Assembly: GCF_900116175.1 (NCBI RefSeq)
Contig: NZ_FPCH01000003.1
Location: 930,001-994,000, forward strand
DNA length: 64,000 nt
Direction: 5' to 3'
DNA from: Hyphomicrobium facile
GTDB lineage: Bacteria; Pseudomonadota; Alphaproteobacteria; Rhizobiales; Hyphomicrobiaceae
The translations under genes and the position numbers were made by a program. Shown here one piece after another: positions 53,396-60,390 of the stretch. The notes under the pieces were generated by a model. The model made no database searches and was not told the origin of the DNA. It saw only the letters and a program-made list of their open reading frames with translations. Every line of letters begins with the position of its first letter. Within the stretch, counting starts at the first letter, position 1.

Positions 53396-53472
53396 TGGCG
53401 CGCCGGGAAGGATTCGAACCCACGACCCCCAGATTCGTAGTCTGGTGCTCTATCCAACTGAGCTACCGGCGC
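53396..53472 (-). tRNA. tRNA-Arg (anticodon ACG)
   Basis: A 77-base cloverleaf on the minus strand. The acceptor GCGCCGG pairs with CCGGCGC; D-arm GCTC/GAGC; anticodon stem CCAGA/TCTGG with loop CTACGAA giving anticodon ACG; TTCGAAT T-loop; discriminator G and encoded CCA. The T-stem GTGGG/CCTTC contains a U-U mismatch and a G-U pair, which is unusual. ACG is normally edited to ICG and reads CGU, CGC and CGA arginine codons. Confidence 0.93.
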
Positions 53473-53676
53473 ATTTTTCGTCGCATTGGGGTGGATGGCC
53501 CCGTCCGGCGGTGTGGCCGGGCGGCGAAGCACCCCTCTCTAGTGGGTCGCGTCGCGGAGCGCAAGTGCTTCGGACAGAGCTTTAGCGGACGAGTCGCCGC
53601 GCTCCCCCCGACCTTCGCGTTGATCGCTAATCCCGATGCGCTGCGAGGGGCGAGAATGGGCGCTATCGAGGCCGTT

Positions 53677-55209
53677 TCAGTCGACGTGCCGATCCGGCAG
53701 CTCTATGCGGAAATGCGCGCCTTTTTTGCTGTCCATAAGCTTCAGCGAGCCGCCGTGGGCCTGTACAAGCTCGGCCGCGATGACGAGGCCGAGGCCCGTT
53801 CCACCCTTTTTGGTCGAGCCTTGGAATGCCTTGAAAAGATTTTCCCGCGCCTTTGGTGGAATGCCGGTGCCGTTATCCGTCACATCGACGATGACCTTGC
53901 GCCCTTCGCGATGGGCGGCAACGCGAATCTCGCCGTCGGTTTTACCTTCAACACTTTCGATCGCCTGGGCGGCGTTGCGTATGAGATTGCTCAAGGCGCG
54001 GAACAGGTGCTCCTGATCGGCGTCGACCCTGAGCTTCGCGTCCATGTCGGTGACGAATGCAACGGTGCCTTCGCGCGGCAGGCCCTGACTGTCGGCGACT
54101 TCTTCGATGAGAGGCTTCAGCAACATCAATTCGCGGCGTGGGGCCGCTTCGGAAACGCCGCCGAATTGCAGCGATGAATTGCAGAACTGAATAGCCCGAT
54201 CGAGGGACGCAATGAGTTTTGGAACAAACCGCTGCACCGTCGGGTCGGGAAGATCGACGAGCCTGTCGGATATCAGCTGCGCATTCGCGAGCATGTTGCG
54301 CAAATCGTGATTGATCTTCGAAACCGCCATGCCGAGTTGCGCAAGACGGTTCTTCTGAGTGAGCAAATTGCCGAGCTGACGCTGCATGCTTGCAAGCTCG
54401 CGTTCGGCGATGCCGATCTCGTCGCTGCGGCCGGTCTCCGGCATGATGCGGCTTTGATCTTCGGGGTTTTCCGCAAAGTGCAGCATGTTGCTCGTGATGC
54501 GCGTCAGCGGCTTCACGAACAGGCGGCTCAGCGCAAAATACACGACGACCGCCGTCAGCACCGAAAGGATGATCGACAGCCAGAGAATGTTCATGCCGTA
54601 GCGGATCATCGCCGCTTTGAGCGGCGCTTCCGGAATGACGATTTCGATCAGGTCGTTGTTGTCGGGCCCGCTGTGACCAATGACACGGATGGTGCGATCA
54701 CTCGAGAGCAGCGTCGTCACTGCATCCTTGGCCTGCTGGAGACGTGTCGTCAGGCTTTCCCAGAAGGTGTCGGGCTCGGGCGGCAGGTAATACACGTAGT
54801 CGATGGTCAGGTCGCCTTCGGGCGGAAATACCATCCGGCGCTCGCCTTCACTCCTCGATGCGATTGCGCGCACTTGCGCAGTTCGAAGGAGATCGGCGCG
54901 GAGAGCCGATGGGATTTGTCCGCCGGGAAAGGCATCGGAAGTTAGAGCAGCAAGTTGCGCCGCCGTCAGCCGTTCTTGAAGCCAGGTCACGCGGTAGCTT
55001 GCGATCGACGGCAGAAAGATCAGCGCTTCGGCGAGCAGAACGAATGCGGCCGTGAGGATGATGAGCTTCGCCGGAAGGCTGCGGCTTTCCCAGAGGTGCT
55101 TCAGGGCATGCCAGGGCGCGCCGGCAAAAGACGTCTTCGCCTTCAGGTCGTCAGTCCCTGGGTTGCTGCCGTTGGTAATTGCGCGCTGCACCGGATCGTA
55201 CTTCTCCAT
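53677..55209 (-). CDS. Orphan sensor histidine kinase
   Basis: A 510-residue membrane kinase. Membrane segments lie near residues 48-70 and 207-228, with a sensor domain of about 135 residues between them. A HAMP region follows (228-280), then the phospho-accepting histidine H301 in SKINHDLRNMLANAQ, and an ATPase domain with N-box HLFRALSNLIRNAAQAI, DNGTGIPPKA and GGTGLGLVIAAELV. The DLRN H-box places it with the HDLRN kinases of alphaproteobacteria. No response regulator is adjacent. It follows the flavoprotein gene by 12 bases and is probably cotranscribed with it. Confidence 0.9.
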   Translation of the reverse strand: MEKYDPVQRAITNGSNPGTDDLKAKTSFAGAPWHALKHLWESRSLPAKLIILTAAFVLLAEALIFLPSIASYRVTWLQERLTAAQLAALTSDAFPGGQIPSALRADLLRTAQVRAIASRSEGERRMVFPPEGDLTIDYVYYLPPEPDTFWESLTTRLQQAKDAVTTLLSSDRTIRVIGHSGPDNNDLIEIVIPEAPLKAAMIRYGMNILWLSIILSVLTAVVVYFALSRLFVKPLTRITSNMLHFAENPEDQSRIMPETGRSDEIGIAERELASMQRQLGNLLTQKNRLAQLGMAVSKINHDLRNMLANAQLISDRLVDLPDPTVQRFVPKLIASLDRAIQFCNSSLQFGGVSEAAPRRELMLLKPLIEEVADSQGLPREGTVAFVTDMDAKLRVDADQEHLFRALSNLIRNAAQAIESVEGKTDGEIRVAAHREGRKVIVDVTDNGTGIPPKARENLFKAFQGSTKKGGTGLGLVIAAELVQAHGGSLKLMDSKKGAHFRIELPDRHVD

Positions 55210-55221
55210 TGGCGGAGATCA

Positions 55222-56772
55222 TTAACCGAGCTTTGCCAGTAACGCGATGACTTTGCGCAAAAAGGGGTTACTCGGGACTGTTGCAAAGTAACGGAATGCA
55301 GCTTTCTTGTTGATCTCCGAAAGCGTCGGGTAGGGCGAAATCCATTCCGTCATCGCCTTGATGTTGAGGCCTTGGGATATGGCGAGCGACCACATCTGAA
55401 TCAACTCGCTGGCCTCGGCTCCGACGATGCCTGCGCCCAATATTTTCCCGTGCTTCGACGTTATGACCTTTATGTGCCCGTCGGTCGCGTGTTCGAGCTG
55501 GGCCCGGTCGTTCTCGTGATAGGGCCAACGCAGGACGTTTATTCTGCCGTACTTGGCGCGCGCCTCGGTTTCGTTGAGGCCGACAGTTGCAAGTTCGGGG
55601 TCTGTAAAGACGACGCGTGGCGCGATGCGGGCCTTTGCTCGCGCAGGCAGGCGGAAAAGCGATCTCCGCAAGACTGTCTCGGCATGCTCGCCCGCGACGT
55701 GCGCGTATCGCGGTGCGCCCGTTGCGTCGCCGATCGCGAACACATGACTATTTGCCGTTCTCAATCCGGCGTTAACTTTGATGGCGGTTTGCGTGACCTT
55801 TACGCCGGCGGCGTCGAGACCGAGATCGGCAATGTTGGCTTTCCGTCCGGCTGCGAGGAGGATCGCCGTCCCTTCGATGGTTTCGGAAGCCGCATTGGTT
55901 TGAAGTTCGACGACGATTTTCCCCGCCGTGCCCGAGACGCGCTTTATCTGCACGCCTTCGCGAATGACGATGCCTTCGTCAGAAAGCCGCGTGATGAGCG
56001 CGCCTGCGAGTTCGGGGTCTTCGGCACCGAGCGCATGGGCGTTGTCGAGCACCGTCACGCGTGAACCAAGGCGGCGATAAGCCTGCGCAAGTTCCAATCC
56101 GGTCGTTCCGGCGCCGATTATGAGGAGGTGCGGGATCAGGCCCGTATTGTCGAAAATTGTTTCGTTCGTGAAATAGGGGACATCCGCCAGGCCTGGAATA
56201 GGCGGAATGATTGGCGAGGAGCCCGTTGCGATGACGATCCGGCGCGCTGTGATCCGGTAGTCGCCAGCTACAACCGTCGACCGGTCGACGAATTTCGCAG
56301 CTGCCGAGATGACGCGGATGCCGAGGCCTGTGAAACGCTCGATGGAAAAGTTCGGTGAAATTTTCGCCGTCACGTCGTCGATGTAATGATTGACCGCGGC
56401 ATGGTCGATGAGCGGCTCGACACCACGGATGCCGAAGGGCGATGCGGTGCGCATGGCGTAGGCTCGTTTGGCTGCAGCCAGCAGTGCTTTCGACTGCACG
56501 CCTCCGTAGTTGAGGCTGTCCCCGCCCATTTTGTGCTTTTCGATCAGAACCACGCGCTGGCCGAATGCGGCCGCGGCCGAGGCGAGGGCCAAGCCACCGG
56601 CGCCCGCACCGATTATGCAAAAATCGGTTTCGATGTTTTGGCTCTGAGGGGCTTCGTCGGCCGTGTCCTTGGGCATAAAGGGCGATCCCAGAAATGAAAT
56701 TGGTTCGGCTAATTCGAATGCGCTTTTGATGCTCGCCGGGAAGATGCGGGCGTCAGTCTCCAACGGCGTCAT
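55222..56772 (-). CDS. Disulfide-reductase-fold flavoprotein lacking the redox cysteines
   Basis: About 516 residues with the lipoamide-dehydrogenase / mercuric-reductase layout: FAD loop FCIIGAGAGGLALASAAA, NAD loop LLIIGAGTTGLELAQAYRRL, FAIGDATGAPRYAHVA and the C-terminal dimer domain. The usual redox pair in GGTCLNxGCxPSK is gone: here GGDSLNYGGVQSK, Ser86 and Gly91. The proton-donor HPTxSE at the dimer interface is YPTLSE. It cannot work as a normal disulfide reductase but keeps both nucleotide sites, so it may be an NAD(P)H oxidase, diaphorase-like enzyme or sensor. A later start at 56676 (MPKDTADE) is possible. The histidine kinase follows directly. Confidence 0.85.
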   Translation of the reverse strand: MTPLETDARIFPASIKSAFELAEPISFLGSPFMPKDTADEAPQSQNIETDFCIIGAGAGGLALASAAAAFGQRVVLIEKHKMGGDSLNYGGVQSKALLAAAKRAYAMRTASPFGIRGVEPLIDHAAVNHYIDDVTAKISPNFSIERFTGLGIRVISAAAKFVDRSTVVAGDYRITARRIVIATGSSPIIPPIPGLADVPYFTNETIFDNTGLIPHLLIIGAGTTGLELAQAYRRLGSRVTVLDNAHALGAEDPELAGALITRLSDEGIVIREGVQIKRVSGTAGKIVVELQTNAASETIEGTAILLAAGRKANIADLGLDAAGVKVTQTAIKVNAGLRTANSHVFAIGDATGAPRYAHVAGEHAETVLRRSLFRLPARAKARIAPRVVFTDPELATVGLNETEARAKYGRINVLRWPYHENDRAQLEHATDGHIKVITSKHGKILGAGIVGAEASELIQMWSLAISQGLNIKAMTEWISPYPTLSEINKKAAFRYFATVPSNPFLRKVIALLAKLG

Positions 56773-57131
56773 CGGGATAGTTTAATATGCCGGTGCCGCT
56801 TTGGGTGCGGGAGATCCTCGCTATCCCCTGCTAGCAAGCGCGCAGGGGCGAGGGCTTTATTGCGGCATATACGACTAGCGGCGCGGCGAGGTTGCTTTGC
56901 AGGCAATTACAGACGACAGACATCATCCTTCGGATTAGAACGGTTGCTGTGGCTTGCGCTCGTTGACTTGCCCCATCGGCCCGACTATAAGGGCGCGAAT
57001 TCCCGAGATATCTGCACTCTGCTGGGGTCTTGAGCCCCGGGCGATGTGTATTGGTAAGTCTCGGAAAAAAATAAGCAATATGCCGGCGTCCAGCACTGGG
57101 TGCGGCTCAAGAGACTTGGACGGAGAGTTCC
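56773..57131. other. Divergent intergenic region before rpmH
   Basis: The 359 bases between the flavoprotein and rpmH hold the strong promoter at 56963-56991 and a leader of about 135 bases. A hairpin with CCCCTGC / GCAGGGG arms lies near 56825-56850. No reading frame here looks real, and I saw no convincing cluster of DnaA boxes. Confidence 0.5.
56963..56991 (+). promoter_or_regulatory. Strong sigma-70-type promoter for rpmH
   Basis: TTGACT at 56963-56968 and TATAAG at 56986-56991 are separated by 17 bases, close to the housekeeping consensus. It lies about 140 bases before rpmH, and would drive rpmH-rnpA and probably yidC. Confidence 0.8.
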
Positions 57132-57266
57132 GTGAAGCGCACATATCAACCGAGCCGCCTTGTTCGCAAGCGCCGCCACGGATTTCGCAAGCGTATGCTG
57201 ACGGCCGGTGGTCAGAAAGTTCTGGCGCGCCGTCGTTCGAAGGGCCGCAAGCGTCTTTCGGCCTAG
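57132..57266 (+). CDS. rpmH: Ribosomal protein bL34
   Basis: A 44-residue, highly basic protein reading [19 protein letters not shown] then [15 protein letters not shown], the standard bL34 sequence. It is part of the large ribosomal subunit near the 23S rRNA surface. Translation begins at GTG 57132, four bases after GGAGAG; no ATG is in range. It is the first gene of the rpmH-rnpA-yidC block. Confidence 0.97.
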   Translation: MKRTYQPSRLVRKRRHGFRKRMLTAGGQKVLARRRSKGRKRLSA

Positions 57267-57320
57267 TCGGGTCTAGCGCCAAGGCCCCGCTGTCGCTTTG
57301 TCGCGGCTCTGGAGGCTGTC

Positions 57321-57719
57321 ATTCCGATCCTGCCAACGCTCAAAGTGCGGTCCGAATTTCTGGCTGTGCGTGGCGGCCGGCGATCATCCACGCCGGCATT
57401 TCTGATTGAAATGCGTGAACGATCCGACGCGCCGAAGCGCGTCGGCACGGGGCCCCGTTTCGGGTTCACGATCACAAAGAAAATTGGCAACGCGGTTACA
57501 CGTAACCGTATTCGCCGCCGCCTGAAGGCGGCTTTCGCGGCAGACCTCAAACGAAGGGAACTCGGGTCCTGCGACTATGTCGTGGTTGCCCGCCGCGCCG
57601 CCCTGGACCGTCCGTTTGCCCTGCTACTTGGCGACGTCAGCCAAGCCATGTCCGCGCTAGCCCGCAGCAGGCCAGTCCGAACCGATAAAATCCGAGTTGA
57701 TAAAAAAGGTTCAGCGTGA
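57321..57719 (+). CDS. rnpA: Ribonuclease P protein component
   Basis: A basic protein of about 132 residues. RFGFTITKKIGNAVTRNRI and RRRLKAAF form the RNase P protein signature; it joins the catalytic RNA to mature tRNA 5' ends. The conserved start of the family (xLKxRxEFLxVRGG) is present as TLKVRSEFLAVRGG, but no ATG, GTG or TTG lies at or before TLK in this frame. The only good ribosome site, TGGAGG, is five bases before ATT 57321. GTG 57345 would drop TLK and has no ribosome site. An ATT (or CTG 57330) start is therefore suggested; the exact codon is unproven. Confidence 0.88.
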   Translation: MPILPTLKVRSEFLAVRGGRRSSTPAFLIEMRERSDAPKRVGTGPRFGFTITKKIGNAVTRNRIRRRLKAAFAADLKRRELGSCDYVVVARRAALDRPFALLLGDVSQAMSALARSRPVRTDKIRVDKKGSA

Positions 57720-57811
57720 CTGGGTGTCCCCTTCCTTTTATGACCAGTTTCCGCCATCGCTTCCGGGCCTGAACCAGGCCCCTGCCGCCGGCGCCGTGCC
57801 CTGAGGATTTG

Positions 57812-59680
57812 ATGAGCTCTCCCAACGATCCCAAAGACCAGAACAACCTGATCCTCGCCGTGGTGCTGTCGATCGTGGTGCTGATGGGCTGGCAGTACTT
57901 TTTCGCGCGCCCGCAAATTCAACACGAGCAGGCACGCCAGGAATTCAACAACGCCCAGAACAACGGCACGGCGAACGTCGAGCGCCCGCCCAACGGCGCC
58001 ACCTCGCCGGTTGCTCCTCCGTCCACAGCTGTTCCCGGCACAACGCCGCCGCCGCCTGAAAAGCCGCTGACGCGCGAAGAAATTCTCAAGCAATCGCCGC
58101 GGGTCGAGATCGCCACGCCGTCACTCGAGGGCTCGATCGATCTGAAGAGCGGCCGTATCGACGATCTCGTGCTGTCGAAATATCGCGAGACGGTCGATCC
58201 CAACAGCCCGAAGGTGACGCTGCTGTCGCCTGCCGGTTCGATCGATCCTTATTTTGCTGAATTCGGCTGGGTGCCCCAAGCGGGTTCGGCGATCAAGGTG
58301 CCGGACCGCGACGCGGCTTGGACGGTCGAAAGCGGGACGACGCTGACGCCGGAAACTCCGGTGAGCTTGGTGTGGGACAACGGCCAAGGGGTCGTGTTCC
58401 ATCGCATCATTTCGGTCGACAAGGACTATATGTTCAAGGTCGTCGACGAGGTCGAGAACAAGACCGGTGCAGAGATCACTCTGATGCCCTACGCGCGCGT
58501 GCATCGCAGCGGCCATCCGCCCTCGCAGGTCTTTTCGGTTCTGCATGAAGGTCTCGTCGGCGTTTCCGGCGAGCACGGTCTTCAAGAGTTCAGGTTTGCC
58601 GACGCCGTCAAAAGCGGCGTTCCGACGACATTCGAGAATGTCATCGGCGGCTGGCTCGGCATAACGGACAAATACTGGGCGACGTCGCTCGTTCCTGATC
58701 AGACAGCTCCGTATCGCGCGACGTATACCGCGCTGCCCGCTCGCGATCCGGGCGGCAAGGACGCGTTCCAGACGGACTATCTGCGCGGCGCTCTCTCCGT
58801 GCCGCCGGGGATGCGCAAGGGAACCGAAGGGCATCTGTTCGCTGGCGCCAAGAAAGCTTCTTTGATCGACGGGTATGAGAACGCGCTGCATATCCTGCGC
58901 TTCGACCGCATGATCGATTGGGGTTGGTTCTATTTCATCACGCGTCCGCTCTTCCATTTGATGGAGCTCATCAATGGGGTCGTGCACAACTTCGGCATCA
59001 CCATTCTCATTCTGACGGTGATCGTGAAGGCGGCGTTCTATCCGCTCGCCACCAAGCAGTACGAGAGCATGGCGCGCATGAAGATGATGCAGCCGGAAAT
59101 GGCGCGCATCAAAGAGCTGCATAAGGATGACCCGCAGCGGCAGCAGAAAGAGATCTTCGAACTTTATCGCAAGGAGAAGATCAACCCGCTTGCCGGCTGT
59201 TGGCCGATCCTCTTGCAGATCCCGGTCTTCTTCGCGCTCTATAAGGTGCTGTTCGTCACGATCGACATGCGTCACGCGCCGTTCTTCGGCTGGATCCACG
59301 ATCTTTCCGCGCCCGATCCGACGTCGCTCTTCAATCTGTTCGGACTGCTTCCGTTCGCGACGCCGGAGTTCCTGCACATCGGCGTGTGGCCGCTGATCAT
59401 GGGCATCACGATGTGGGTTCAGATGCAACTCAACCCGCCGCAGCCCGATCCGATCCAGCAGCAGATCTTCCAGTGGATGCCGGTGATGTTCACGTTCCTG
59501 CTGGCGAGCTTCCCGGCGGGTCTCGTGATCTACTGGGCGTGGAGCAACACGCTCTCGATCGCGCAGCAGATGCTGATCAACAAGCGGGCGGGCGCAGAGA
59601 TTCATCTATTCGGGAATCTCAAACGAACGTTTGCTCCGCTTTTACGATTGTTCGGAGCCAGTGGCGGCTCCGGCAAATAA
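57812..59680 (+). CDS. yidC: Membrane protein insertase YidC/OxaA
   Basis: A 622-residue insertase. Residue 1-30 contains the first membrane segment (LILAVVLSIVVLMGWQYFF); a Pro-rich linker and large periplasmic domain follow to about residue 370, then the conserved core (GWFYFITRPLFHLMELINGV, FGITILILTVIVKAAFYPL, NPLAGCWPILLQIPVFFALY) and a last segment ending near VIYWAWSN. It inserts and folds inner-membrane proteins with or without SecYEG. ATG 57812 is used, with GAGG upstream. No yidD lies between rnpA and yidC. Two hairpins overlap or follow its stop. Confidence 0.96.
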   Translation: MSSPNDPKDQNNLILAVVLSIVVLMGWQYFFARPQIQHEQARQEFNNAQNNGTANVERPPNGATSPVAPPSTAVPGTTPPPPEKPLTREEILKQSPRVEIATPSLEGSIDLKSGRIDDLVLSKYRETVDPNSPKVTLLSPAGSIDPYFAEFGWVPQAGSAIKVPDRDAAWTVESGTTLTPETPVSLVWDNGQGVVFHRIISVDKDYMFKVVDEVENKTGAEITLMPYARVHRSGHPPSQVFSVLHEGLVGVSGEHGLQEFRFADAVKSGVPTTFENVIGGWLGITDKYWATSLVPDQTAPYRATYTALPARDPGGKDAFQTDYLRGALSVPPGMRKGTEGHLFAGAKKASLIDGYENALHILRFDRMIDWGWFYFITRPLFHLMELINGVVHNFGITILILTVIVKAAFYPLATKQYESMARMKMMQPEMARIKELHKDDPQRQQKEIFELYRKEKINPLAGCWPILLQIPVFFALYKVLFVTIDMRHAPFFGWIHDLSAPDPTSLFNLFGLLPFATPEFLHIGVWPLIMGITMWVQMQLNPPQPDPIQQQIFQWMPVMFTFLLASFPAGLVIYWAWSNTLSIAQQMLINKRAGAEIHLFGNLKRTFAPLLRLFGASGGSGK

Positions 59681-59715
59681 CTTTGCCGGAGGCGGCCCCT
59701 TTTTGCGGGGGCCGC
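59668..59715 (+). other. Two tandem hairpins at the yidC stop codon
   Basis: CTCCGGCAAA (59668-59677) and TTTGCCGGAG (59682-59691) form a perfect 10-bp stem whose TAAC loop holds the end of the yidC stop codon. Right after it, GCGGCCCC (59692-59699) and GGGGCCGC (59708-59715) form a second perfect stem with TTTTTGCG as loop. Neither has a T-tract after it, so partial termination, RNA processing or mRNA protection before engB are all possible. Confidence 0.6.
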
Positions 59716-59731
59716 TCCATCGGATCAGATA

Positions 59732-60388
59732 ATGACAGACGTCGCGACGATATCGGCTGACGAGATAGAAAAGGGCCGGCGTCTTTTCACGCGTGCCTGG
59801 ACTTTTGCGCGCGGCACGCCCGATCTTGATCACCTGCCGCCCGACGACCGGCCGGAGATTGCCTTCGCCGGACGTTCAAATGTCGGCAAGTCGAGCCTCA
59901 TCAATGCGCTCGTCGGCCAGCTTCGGCTGGCGCGCGCGTCGAACACGCCGGGGCGGACGCAGGAGCTGAATTTCTTCACCGATCCGGAGCGCGATCTCTT
60001 TCTCGTGGACATGCCCGGTTACGGGTTTGCGGAAGCTCCGAAAGAAAAGGTGGCGGCCTGGAACAAGGTCATTCGCGCCTATCTCGCCGGACGGCGAACG
60101 CTTCTCAGAGTGTTTCTTCTCATCGATGCGCGCCATGGGCTGAAGCCGCCGGACGATGAGATCCTGGATCTGCTCGACGGGGCGGCCGTGTCCTATCAGG
60201 TCGTGCTGACCAAAGCGGACAAGATCAAACCGACGGACCTCGAAAAAGTCATGGAGCGCACGCTGAAAGCGCTCGCGAAGCATCCGGCGGCATTTCCGGC
60301 CATCATCGCGACGTCATCGGAGAAGGGGCTCGGATTCGAGGAGTTGCGAGGAACGATCGCGCAACTTCTGGAATCGCACGGCAAGTGA
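59732..60388 (+). CDS. engB: Ribosome biogenesis GTPase EngB/YsxC
   Basis: A 218-residue small GTPase. G1 [13 protein letters not shown] at about 47-58, G2 region [13 protein letters not shown]3 DMPGYGFA, G4 TKADKIK and G5 ATSSEKG are all present. It helps assemble the 50S subunit. It lies 51 bases after yidC behind the hairpin pair, an order common in Rhizobiales, and converges on the Clp-N gene with only two bases between stops. Confidence 0.95.
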   Translation: MTDVATISADEIEKGRRLFTRAWTFARGTPDLDHLPPDDRPEIAFAGRSNVGKSSLINALVGQLRLARASNTPGRTQELNFFTDPERDLFLVDMPGYGFAEAPKEKVAAWNKVIRAYLAGRRTLLRVFLLIDARHGLKPPDDEILDLLDGAAVSYQVVLTKADKIKPTDLEKVMERTLKALAKHPAAFPAIIATSSEKGLGFEELRGTIAQLLESHGK

Positions 60389-60390
60389 CG

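Noticed and set aside
52704-53472. Prophage or integrative element at tRNA-Arg
   Set aside because: No integrase, transposase, or repeat of the tRNA 3' end is seen in the window; only debris and a short tandem repeat.
57720-57811. yidD between rnpA and yidC
   Set aside because: The 92-base gap is too short and has no matching frame; yidD is absent here.
58121-59605. 494-codon minus-strand frame opposite yidC
   Set aside because: Opposite an unmistakable yidC; composition is that of an antisense frame.
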